A DNA stretch of 12,187 nucleotides, from assembly GCA_937965665.1 (NCBI GenBank), contig CALCJE010000149.1, positions 1-12,187 on the forward strand, given 5' to 3'. This DNA comes from an uncultured Bacteroidales bacterium (GTDB taxonomy: Bacteria; Bacteroidota; Bacteroidia; Bacteroidales; UBA4417). The notes under the pieces were generated by a model. That model saw only the letters and a list, made by a program, of their open reading frames with translations, searched no databases and had not been told where the DNA came from. The translations under genes and the position numbers were made by a program. Shown here piece by piece: positions 1-6,321 of the stretch; the first letter of the stretch is position 1; every line of letters starts with the position of its first letter.

Positions 1-54
1 ACGGCATACGGGGTGCCTAAGTGACTGGAGTTCAGACGTGTGCTCTTCCGATCT
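1..54 (+). other. Illumina TruSeq P7/index adapter contamination (not genomic)
   Basis: Bases 21-54 match exactly the constant part of the Illumina TruSeq index adapter, ending in GCTCTTCCGATCT. Bases 15-20 (GCCTAA) are the reverse complement of TruSeq index 3 (TTAGGC). Bases 1-14 match the P7 flow-cell sequence except at positions 11 and 13, where G replaces A. Genomic sequence starts at 55. The adapter adds a false C-terminal tail (QIGRAHV, of which only the first base of the Q codon is native) and a false stop to the minus-strand gene. It also creates a false plus-strand start reading MCSSDL at 38. Confidence 0.97.
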
Positions 55-862
55 GTTTACCGTAATACAGGGGTTCCTCTTTTACAACATTGGGTGCGAA
101 GCTGATTACCCAGTTTGGTTTATCGTCAATATTTACCATAGCTTCAAATTCGAACTGGTAATTATCGAGGTTATCGAGGGCAATGCTCAGGTCGGTATTT
201 TTAACAATATCGAGCAACATAGCTACATTTGGCCCGCCTTGTAACTGAACCATCAAGGTATCGGCTTTTTTCACGTTACCACCTTTGCGGCCCTTGTAAA
301 TTTTCACCTGGTCGTCCTGGAAACTGTTGTAAGGCGCTTTGTAAATATCGACAACAGCTTCGGAAATGCTGAGATAATCGCGGCGTTGCCTGATAGTTTC
401 GCGGTAGAAACCTTCCATCATATTAGGCACCTCGCTATAGTTTTTCCTAACATTGCTTAAAGCTGTTTCAACAACACTCCTGGCATCTTTTGGCACAACC
501 AGTATTTCTTTAAGCATTAATACCTGGGGCTCGAGGTACAAGGTTTTTTCCTTACCGGCATATTCCAGAATCTTAAAGCGTTTGGTTGCATAACTGAGGT
601 GCGAAATTTCAAATTCATCGATGTTCAGCGTTTTGTTCACCTTCAGGGTAAATTCGCCCTCTGAGTTCGACACAGTTCCAATCCCCGTTCCGGGAAGTGA
701 AACATTGGCATAAATAATTTTTTCACCACTCCTGGCGTCTTTCAGCTGGCCTGAAACCGTGATATAATCGTCGTTACCATTTTGGGCATAAACCGATCCG
801 CAGGTCGATATAAAAAAGACGATGATGCCAAGGCGGAGTACATTTTTAATTAAAGTTTTCAT
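55..862 (-). CDS. Exported carboxypeptidase-like regulatory domain protein, 3' end missing
   Basis: The first 269 residues of an exported Bacteroidota protein are present. Residues 1-26 look like a signal peptide: a Lys/Arg start, a hydrophobic core (LGIIVFFIST) and a likely signal peptidase I site after VYA, before Q27. Residues 34 to about 115 match the CarboxypepD_reg-like beta-sandwich (ITVSGQLKDARSGEKI, then YANVSLPGTGIGTVSNSEG). This fold is common at the N-terminus of Bacteroidota envelope proteins and TonB-linked receptors. Residues 125-185 carry a conserved-looking block with AxxNVxxNY and GFYRET, which I recognise only from uncharacterised proteins of this kind. No catalytic residues are apparent, so it is not a peptidase call. 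The start at 862 is favoured because the signal peptide begins there. The gene is read away from the 1207 gene. The true C-terminus is lost: native coding ends at base 55, and everything after K269 comes from adapter. Confidence 0.85.
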
Positions 863-1206
863 GGCTGTAGGGTTTTATAAATCAGTGTTTTTTCCGGAGT
901 TTCATCTATAAGATACCCTGGTTGCCATATACCCTATGTAAAATCGGACTTTTGTGAGTTATTCATTAAAATAATGCTTATACCCAGTAAAACAATTGCG
1001 TATATTACTCATTACCCGACACTTAAATAATTCAAAAATTTAATCAGGCTGAATTAAAACACACGCTATGTACCTCATCGGGGTTCGGGCATTACACAGT
1101 TACCTCATAAATTAATGAATATCAATAAACTAAAAATTATCAGGAAATATTTCAAAACAAAAGTTACTTCAGATTGGTTTACTTAATAAACTCAAACACT
1201 TGATAA
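863..1206. promoter_or_regulatory. Divergent AT-rich intergenic region
   Basis: This 344-bp stretch lies between the two divergent start codons and must hold promoters for both genes. I see no coding sequence. I looked for TAnnTTTG on both strands and found no perfect match; the nearest is GACTTTTG around 950. ATACCC occurs at 913, 929 and 980, which is weak. An imperfect palindrome, TTTAATCAG-G-CTG(A)ATTAAA, lies at 1039-1058 and could be an operator, but in such AT-rich DNA this is only suggestive. Confidence 0.5.
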
Positions 1207-1677
1207 ATGAACTCAATGTATACTTTTACGCTTTTTTTACACTCCTGGAACCGCTGGCTTATTTTAATTGCCGGAATTTTAGTGATAGCTGCCGCTATGA
1301 AGGGGCTCATGTCAAATTCAGATTTCACCCGGTTTCAAAAACGCTGGTCTACAGTATTTATAGGCAGTCTACACCTACAGTTGCTGGTGGGCTTTGTTAT
1401 GTATTTCTTCCTGAGCCCTTTTACAGCCCAGGCTTTGAACGATTTTGGTGCAGCTATGAAGGATTCGGTGTTACGTTTCTGGGCTGTAGAACACACTTTA
1501 GTAAACGTTATCGCCATTGGGCTTGCTCAAACCGGCAGCATATTAGCCAAACGGGCAGGCACGCCCCAAAGCAAGCACCGTCGCACCCTGGTATGGACCG
1601 GGATTGCCCTTATTTTGATCCTGGCTATGATACCCTTGGGGATGATGGGTGTATCGCGACCACTTTTCAGGTTCTAA
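1207..1677 (+). CDS. Small four-helix inner-membrane protein ('cytochrome B'-like, function unknown)
   Basis: This 156-residue integral membrane protein has about four hydrophobic helices, at residues 15-34, 47-69, 91-113 and 127-146. Three histidines sit in or beside the first three: H12 (LHSWNRW), H56 (SLHLQLL) and H96 (AVEHTLVN). The pattern LHSWxRW, then HLQLLVGxVMYF, then FxAVEH resembles a family of about 150 residues common in Bacteroidota and often labelled 'cytochrome B'. The histidine placement would allow haem ligation, but no CXXCH motif or other redox signature is present, so this is inference. The start could instead be M4 at 1216, which gives MYTFTLFLHSW, the more usual family N-terminus; neither start has a Shine-Dalgarno sequence. 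It is probably a single-gene transcript, since it starts divergently from the gene on its left and is followed by a strong terminator at 1769. Confidence 0.8.
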   Translation: MNSMYTFTLFLHSWNRWLILIAGILVIAAAMKGLMSNSDFTRFQKRWSTVFIGSLHLQLLVGFVMYFFLSPFTAQALNDFGAAMKDSVLRFWAVEHTLVNVIAIGLAQTGSILAKRAGTPQSKHRRTLVWTGIALILILAMIPLGMMGVSRPLFRF

Positions 1678-1681
1678 ACCA

Positions 1682-1753
1682 GCAGCAATCCAGGCAGGGA
1701 TTGGCAGTCCGAAGCTCAAAACCGGCGATTTTGAGATTATAATTCCTTGCTGC
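1682..1753 (+). other. Possible structured 3' trailer (three-arm fold)
   Basis: Between the stop codon at 1677 and the terminator, three complementary pairs can fold together. GCAG 1682-1685 pairs with CTGC 1750-1753. CAATCC 1686-1691 pairs with GGATTG 1698-1703. CTCAAAA 1715-1721 pairs with TTTTGAG 1729-1735. The closing helix can alternatively extend to GCAGCAA/TTGCTGC, which would break the second arm. No ORF here is credible. It may be a structured trailer or a small RNA released from the mRNA 3' end; no known RNA family is recognised. Confidence 0.3.
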
Positions 1754-1768
1754 ATCATTAAAACTTTT

Positions 1769-1802
1769 AAAAGGCATTATCCTTAACGGGTAATGCCTTT
1801 TT
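1769..1802 (+). terminator. Intrinsic terminator after the membrane protein gene
   Basis: A perfect 11-bp stem, AAAAGGCATTA (1769-1779) with TAATGCCTTTT (1791-1801), extends inward by a T-G wobble and two C-G pairs to a five-base loop (1783-1787). The 3' arm runs into a T tract (1798-1802). It lies 91 bp past the stop at 1677 and separates this gene from the signalling operon downstream. Confidence 0.85.
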
Positions 1803-1854
1803 GCTTTAAGACCAGCATTTATAATACCAGTTTTATCAACCTGTAGTGTTTTCA

Positions 1855-1906
1855 ACTACACGAAATTACATATTGCGACTACAAACTTTTTCAAGAAAGA
1901 ACTACA
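1855..1906 (+). repeat. Three ACTACA direct repeats at exact 23-bp period
   Basis: ACTACA occurs at 1855-1860, 1878-1883 and 1901-1906, so the period is exactly 23 bp both times, about two helical turns. A weak fourth version (CCTATA) falls at 1924, again 23 bp on. The first copy is also the 3' arm of a 6-bp hairpin with TGTAGT 1842-1847. The array lies upstream of the candidate -7 box at 1951, where an activator would bind. Flanking bases are not conserved between copies, so this may be coincidence. Confidence 0.35.
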
Positions 1907-1950
1907 TCCGAAGCGTTACTTCACCTATAAATACAAAATTCCGATATCCA

Positions 1951-1958
1951 TACCTTTG
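1951..1958 (+). promoter_or_regulatory. Candidate Bacteroidota -7 promoter element
   Basis: TACCTTTG is a perfect match to the Bacteroidota -7 consensus TAnnTTTG. No TTTG-like -33 box lies at the expected 19-21 bp upstream, so the promoter would be weak or activator-dependent. Transcription would begin near 1963-1966 and give a leader of about 280 nt before the methyltransferase start at 2247. Confidence 0.4.
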
Positions 1959-1960
1959 TA

Positions 1961-1990
1961 TATCGTGCGGTTGTATACCATCACACGATA
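1961..1990 (+). promoter_or_regulatory. Inverted repeat at the presumed transcription start
   Basis: TATCGTG (1961-1967) and CACGATA (1984-1990) are perfect inverted copies. An inner GGT/ACC pair (1969-1971 with 1977-1979) closes a five-base loop. The element begins three bases after the candidate -7 box, so it could be an operator overlapping the start site or a hairpin at the 5' end of the mRNA. There is no T tract after it, so it is not a simple terminator. Confidence 0.35.
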
Positions 1991-2088
1991 AAGTAAACAG
2001 AACCGAACAAATAACTCACTCAACACGAATCATTTAAGAATCAAAAAAAATCATATTCACTCACATTTTGCCCATCTTCTGATTAACA

Positions 2089-2158
2089 TGCAGGAAATCC
2101 ATAAATTCGGCAAATCTAAACAAGTACCATATACAATGCCAAACTTTGGATACCTGCA
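2089..2158 (+). promoter_or_regulatory. Long stem-loop in the leader of the signalling operon
   Basis: TGCAGG (2089-2094) pairs with CCTGCA (2153-2158). After a 2x1 internal loop, ATCCA (2097-2101) pairs with TGGAT (2147-2151). GGCA (2109-2112) can then pair with TGCC (2137-2140) further in. This makes a stepped hairpin about 70 nt long, ending 88 bp before the start codon at 2247. I do not recognise a known riboswitch. The rest of 1803-2246 is AT-rich and non-coding, with no believable ORF. Confidence 0.3.
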
Positions 2159-2246
2159 ACCGGACAACAACTTAAACTCAGCCGTAAATAACAAAAAATC
2201 ATCATTTTGCGTGCGGTCATATTTTAAACGCTAAGCCTGTTTTTTA

Positions 2247-3092
2247 ATGTCTCTACATAACCACTTAAAAAAAATTACAGAAAACGCTGTATTACTGATG
2301 GCAGATAAGCACCAAACAGATATCAGCATGTATTCGGAAAGTTTAATACAGAATGTGATTCAAAACCGGATGACAGTGCTTAGCGAAGATCAGCATGAGA
2401 AATACTTTCAATTTCTGGCTATTACACCCAAAGAAGCCATACAGCTAAACAACTCATTATCTAATTCATACAGCGCATTTTACCGAAACCCGCTTACTTA
2501 TGCATTCTTATACCAATATGTACTGCCGCGTATTATTGCGGATAAAGTGAACAGCAATAACAACGAAATCAGGATTTGGTCGGCCGGATGTGCTTACGGC
2601 CAGGAGGCATATTCGCTTGCCATGATTACTGACGACCTGATTAAGAATACAAACACCAACGCGTGGTTCAGCATTTTTGCAACCGATAAGCTGACTGCTG
2701 AACTGGAATCGGCACGTCGGGGCAGTTACTATTGCGAGGATATAAAGAACGTGCCTCATGGTTATGTTGAAGCCTATTTTCAAAAAAAAGGTGAAACATA
2801 CACAATTTCGGACCACATTAAAAAACATGTTGAGTTTTCGGAATTTGATTTGCTCAACAGCACAACATCGGCTCCGCCCACCAGTATTTTCGGCGATTTT
2901 GACCTGGTGATGTGCTGCAATGTGTTGTTTTATTACAAACCCGCCATTCAGAAAATGATGCTCGAAAAATTTAATCGTTCATTAACCGAGAACGGCTTCC
3001 TGGTAACAGGCGAAGCTGAAACCGGAATTGTAAACTCGGCTGCGGGATTCAGAAATTATATGTCGCCGGCGGCCATATACAGGAAACGATGA
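2247..3092 (+). CDS. cheR: CheR-family SAM-dependent protein-glutamate methyltransferase
   Basis: At 281 residues this is about the length of E. coli CheR. CheR proteins transfer a methyl group from S-adenosylmethionine to glutamates in chemoreceptor cytoplasmic helices. An N-terminal helical domain (residues 24-85) ends in NSYSAFYRNP, the CheR 'FFRdp' motif with R80 kept. The SAM-binding motif is IWSAGCAYGQEAYSLAM (110-126). D147 lies in IFATDKL, and the C-terminal motif is CCNVLFYY (223-230). Three points are odd. The usual Arg of CRNVLIYF is Cys (C224). The second helix reads LIQNVIQNRM where receptor-binding CheRs usually have several arginines. The acidic SAM motif reads GQE rather than GEE. 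No CheB, MCP or CheA/W gene is visible, and the next gene is a kinase with an MCP-like sensor, so the substrate is uncertain. The start is supported by full domain coverage; there is no Shine-Dalgarno sequence. Confidence 0.9.
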   Translation: MSLHNHLKKITENAVLLMADKHQTDISMYSESLIQNVIQNRMTVLSEDQHEKYFQFLAITPKEAIQLNNSLSNSYSAFYRNPLTYAFLYQYVLPRIIADKVNSNNNEIRIWSAGCAYGQEAYSLAMITDDLIKNTNTNAWFSIFATDKLTAELESARRGSYYCEDIKNVPHGYVEAYFQKKGETYTISDHIKKHVEFSEFDLLNSTTSAPPTSIFGDFDLVMCCNVLFYYKPAIQKMMLEKFNRSLTENGFLVTGEAETGIVNSAAGFRNYMSPAAIYRKR

Positions 3093-3202
3093 ATAACGCA
3101 CCTCTTATAAAAATTGTTTGCACACAAGACATTCACAACAATTGATCCGGATTTTGCCCAACAACAGGCATAATTAAAAAACACAATAAATACTTGTAAC
3201 CA

Positions 3203-6172
3203 ATGAGTAAGAAACCAGTAAACATCTCTATCGGAGCCCGGCTTTATGCAGGCTTTGGAATTATTATGCTTCTGATTGTACTCATTGCCTTCCTCGCTTT
3301 CAACCAATCGAACCGCTTATGGAAATTTACTTCTGATTTATACGAACACCCGTTACAGGTATCAAAAGCCACCCGCGACATAAAAAATGATGTTAATTCA
3401 ATACATAACCTTATTAAAGATATTGCTATCGATAACCGTCTGAATCCAAATGCCTTGTACCCGATCATAAACCAGATAAATGAGAAAGAAGCCGATGCAA
3501 TAAAATCGTTTGACTTGGTTTATGAGCGTTACCTTGGCCAAAAGAGCCACATCGACAGTGCTTTTGCTACATTTAAAAATTGGAAAATACTTCGCGATCA
3601 AATCATTGAACACCGTTTGAAAGGAGACAACGAGCAGGCTTATGTTCAGTACAGGATCAAAAACCAGGAATTCAGGGATAAGCTATTTTCGCAGGTACAG
3701 GTCATGGTCGATTTTGCGAATGTAAAAGCCGATACTTATTATCACAGCGCCATTGCTGAAAAACAAAAAATCGTATTCTGGATTCGGTTCATCCTGGCAG
3801 GCTTATTTATACTCACATTTGTAATTTCATATCTTATTCTTAACAGCATTCGCAGACCGGTGAGAGCGCTGGCCCAGGTAGCCGACCAGTTCAGGCATGG
3901 CAATTTCGATGCCAGGTCTGAATACATTTCGACAAATGAAATCGGGTTACTTTCCGCATCTTTTAACGAGCTGGCAAACTCGGTACAACAACAAATTATC
4001 CTGAACAACAGCACAAACGAACTGGCCCAATTACTTACCAGGGAGAACGAATTACGGCCATTCTGCATCGAAATGCTCAACGCATTGATTAATACTACAC
4101 GTGCAGATGTTGCTGCCATCTATCTGCTTAATGAGAAACAAAAAGAATTCGAGCCTTATGAAACGCTGGGACTGCAAATTGAAAATTTTAAATCGTTTGC
4201 AGTTAAAAATATAACAAACAAAAAGTGTAAGGCGCTGGTAAACTCAAAATCAATCAGTATTTCGAAAATCCCCTCCGATACCATTAATTGTTTCAAAACC
4301 CTGGCATCTGATTACAATCCTCAGGAAATTATAATCATCCCCATCGTGGAGGACAATGAACTGATTTCGGTGATCCTGCTGTGCAGCCAGACTAGTTTTT
4401 CGCACACCTCGGCAGCGGTTATCGAAAAAATTCATTTCATTTTAACTGCCAGGATTAACGGTGTACTTGCTTTTGAGAAAATAAGTAAAATTTCGCAAAC
4501 GCTAAACCAACAGTTCAGGGCACTGGAAGAAAAAACCAAGGAACTCGCCATACAATCGGACGAGCTAAAAGAATACAACCTTGAATTAAAAATGCAGAAA
4601 GAAGAGGTGGATGAGGCCAATAAATACAAAAGCGCATTTTTATCAAATATGAGCCATGAATTGCGTACACCACTCAATTCGATAATTGCACTTTCGGGGG
4701 TGCTTACCCGCAAATTAAAAAACGACCTTCCCGAAGACGAATATAAATACCTGAGCATCATAGAGAAAAACGGGAAACAATTACTCTCAATTATTAACGA
4801 CATCCTCGATCTGTCACGGGTTGAGGCGGGTAAAGAAGACATAAACCTGTCGCGTTTTTCAGTTAGTTCGCTGGTCGATTCAATACTCGAATCCCTCGAG
4901 CCCCTGGCTACGGAAAAAGGGTTAAAACTGGTAAATACGATATCAAGGGAATTACCGGCGCTTGAGAGCGACAGCATAAAATGCAGGCATATTCTGCAGA
5001 ATGTAATCAGCAATGCCCTGAAATTTACAGAGGAAGGATCAGTTAAAATAAGTGCAAAAAATACAACCGACGAAATAATAATCACCATCATGGATACCGG
5101 AATAGGCATTGATCCGGAGACCGTTCCGAAGATTTTTGATGAGTTTAAGCAGGCTGATGACAAAATGTCGCGGAAGTATGGCGGAACCGGGCTGGGACTG
5201 GCTATTGCTAAAAAATACGTAATTTTACTGGGAGGCAGCATCGAAGTGCAAAGCAGGCCTGGGAGCGGCTCAACTTTTATCATCGCATTGCCATTGGTGC
5301 ATGCCGGTTACAGTGAAACAGTGAGGTTGGATATTACCGAAAAAAATCCTGCAGTTACACATACATCAGAAACAGACAGTCCGAAAGCAGGCAAGGCTAC
5401 AATACTTCTGGTTGAAGACTCTGAGCCACAGGTTATCCAGATGAAGTATATGCTCGCCAAAGAAGGATATACCGTAAAAACTGCCCGTAATGGCAAAGAG
5501 GCTCTCGAGTCTATTAAAAACTCGGTGCCTGATGCCATGATACTCGATCTGATGATGCCTGAGGTTGATGGTTTCCAGGTAATCGACTCCATCCGCAGCC
5601 ATCCCGAAACCAGCCAGCTTCCTGTGCTCATATTAACCGCCAAGCATATTACTAAAAATGAACTCTTTTTCCTCAAAGGCAACCATATTCATCAAATCAT
5701 TTTTAAGGGCGTAGTAAACCGCAATGAACTTCTGGAGCACGTCAGCAATATGGTTAACAAAATCAAGGCAGTTGAACCGGAAAAAGAAAAGCACAATCCT
5801 TTTAAAAACCGACCCAGGATTTTTGTAATTGAAGATACCCTGGATAACCTCGATACCGTTAAAGCTTTGCTCTCAGGCAAATGCGAAATTTCGGGTACCA
5901 CTGAAGCGTCAGAAGCCTTGAACCTTGCCCTTGGGCAAAATCCTGATCTTATTTTGCTCAACGTATCAATGCCTCAGGATGACGATTATATGTTGCTTCG
6001 AGATTTTCGGAGCAACGACGAACTAAAGCATATTCCGGTTATTGCGCTCACAGCCAGGGCCATGAAAGGCGACAAGGAAGAATTGCTGGCGAATGGTTTT
6101 GATGGTTATATTTCAAAACCTATTGAAATAGAAATGATGGAAGAAACAATTGCAACCACACTCCAAATTTAA
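3203..6172 (+). CDS. Membrane hybrid histidine kinase: 4HB-HAMP-GAF-HisKA-HATPase-REC-REC*
   Basis: This 989-residue kinase has TM1 at about 16-34, a periplasmic four-helix-bundle sensor (36-190) like those of MCPs, and TM2 at 193-213. HAMP follows at 214-266 (RRPVRALAQVA, then NEIGLLSASFNELA), then a GAF domain (about 274-425) and a coiled coil (430-477). HisKA has the H-box SHELRTP with H485. The ATPase domain shows the N-box (N604), G1 (DTGIGI, D631) and G2 (YGGTGLGL, 659-666). Receiver 1 (732-853) looks active: E738/D739, acceptor D782, T812 and K835. Receiver 2 (871-985) keeps E877/D878, T950 and K972 but has Asn at the acceptor site (N920 in LILLNVSMP), so it should not accept phosphate. 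There is no Hpt domain. The gene lies 110 bp after the methyltransferase and 149 bp before the next kinase, with no clear terminator on either side. The signal is unknown. The start at ATG 3203 fits a short basic N-terminus before TM1. Confidence 0.93.
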   Translation: MSKKPVNISIGARLYAGFGIIMLLIVLIAFLAFNQSNRLWKFTSDLYEHPLQVSKATRDIKNDVNSIHNLIKDIAIDNRLNPNALYPIINQINEKEADAIKSFDLVYERYLGQKSHIDSAFATFKNWKILRDQIIEHRLKGDNEQAYVQYRIKNQEFRDKLFSQVQVMVDFANVKADTYYHSAIAEKQKIVFWIRFILAGLFILTFVISYLILNSIRRPVRALAQVADQFRHGNFDARSEYISTNEIGLLSASFNELANSVQQQIILNNSTNELAQLLTRENELRPFCIEMLNALINTTRADVAAIYLLNEKQKEFEPYETLGLQIENFKSFAVKNITNKKCKALVNSKSISISKIPSDTINCFKTLASDYNPQEIIIIPIVEDNELISVILLCSQTSFSHTSAAVIEKIHFILTARINGVLAFEKISKISQTLNQQFRALEEKTKELAIQSDELKEYNLELKMQKEEVDEANKYKSAFLSNMSHELRTPLNSIIALSGVLTRKLKNDLPEDEYKYLSIIEKNGKQLLSIINDILDLSRVEAGKEDINLSRFSVSSLVDSILESLEPLATEKGLKLVNTISRELPALESDSIKCRHILQNVISNALKFTEEGSVKISAKNTTDEIIITIMDTGIGIDPETVPKIFDEFKQADDKMSRKYGGTGLGLAIAKKYVILLGGSIEVQSRPGSGSTFIIALPLVHAGYSETVRLDITEKNPAVTHTSETDSPKAGKATILLVEDSEPQVIQMKYMLAKEGYTVKTARNGKEALESIKNSVPDAMILDLMMPEVDGFQVIDSIRSHPETSQLPVLILTAKHITKNELFFLKGNHIHQIIFKGVVNRNELLEHVSNMVNKIKAVEPEKEKHNPFKNRPRIFVIEDTLDNLDTVKALLSGKCEISGTTEASEALNLALGQNPDLILLNVSMPQDDDYMLLRDFRSNDELKHIPVIALTARAMKGDKEELLANGFDGYISKPIEIEMMEETIATTLQI

Positions 6173-6321
6173 AACAGTGGAGTAGCTTTATATGATGTTT
6201 AACCCTTTGTATTTTAACAAGGGTACGTTAATGCAACTGCGTGTTAACAAAACGGCCGAAAAGTCTAAACTTAAACCGGGAAAATCGGCAAAAAAATTAT
6301 AAATCACGATAACGATTAAAA

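Noticed and set aside
38..244. Plus-strand open frame starting MCSSDL
   Set aside because: Its start and first residues are adapter sequence, and the rest is antisense to the exported protein gene. It is an artefact.
1039..1058. Imperfect palindrome TTTAATCAG-G-CTG(A)ATTAAA as an operator
   Set aside because: It has a bulge, is mostly AT, and has no associated promoter box. It is noted only in the intergenic entry.
1200..1742. 180-codon plus-strand frame overlapping the small membrane protein gene
   Set aside because: It overlaps the 1207-1677 gene in another frame. It lacks coherent hydrophobic helices, while the 1207 frame gives a clean four-helix protein with family-like motifs.
1846..2037. 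63-codon open frame in the non-coding region, starting at GTG
   Set aside because: It has no recognisable domain and low-complexity AT-rich composition, and it covers the candidate promoter and inverted repeat.
3112..3143. AATTGTT / AACAATT inverted repeat between the methyltransferase and the first kinase
   Set aside because: A 7-bp AT-rich stem with an 18-nt loop and no T tract is expected by chance here.
4432..5283. 283-codon antisense frame within the hybrid kinase
   Set aside because: It is Ser-rich and has no domain logic; it mirrors the HisKA/HATPase coding strand, whose motifs are intact.
5694..5715. Receiver 1 ending in FKG instead of the common KP, as a defect
   Set aside because: The Lys is present (K835), and the LTAK...KG form is a normal variant in hybrid kinase receivers. 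The acceptor D782 is intact.
2247..6172. Reading this cluster as a chemotaxis operon
   Set aside because: Only a CheR homologue is present. There is no MCP signalling domain, CheA, CheW, CheB or lone CheY, and both downstream proteins are sensor kinases with HisKA domains.
6202..6224. ACCCTT(T)GT / ACAAGGGT inverted repeat between the two kinases
   Set aside because: It is short with a bulged base and has no following T tract, so I do not call a terminator. It does not argue against co-transcription.
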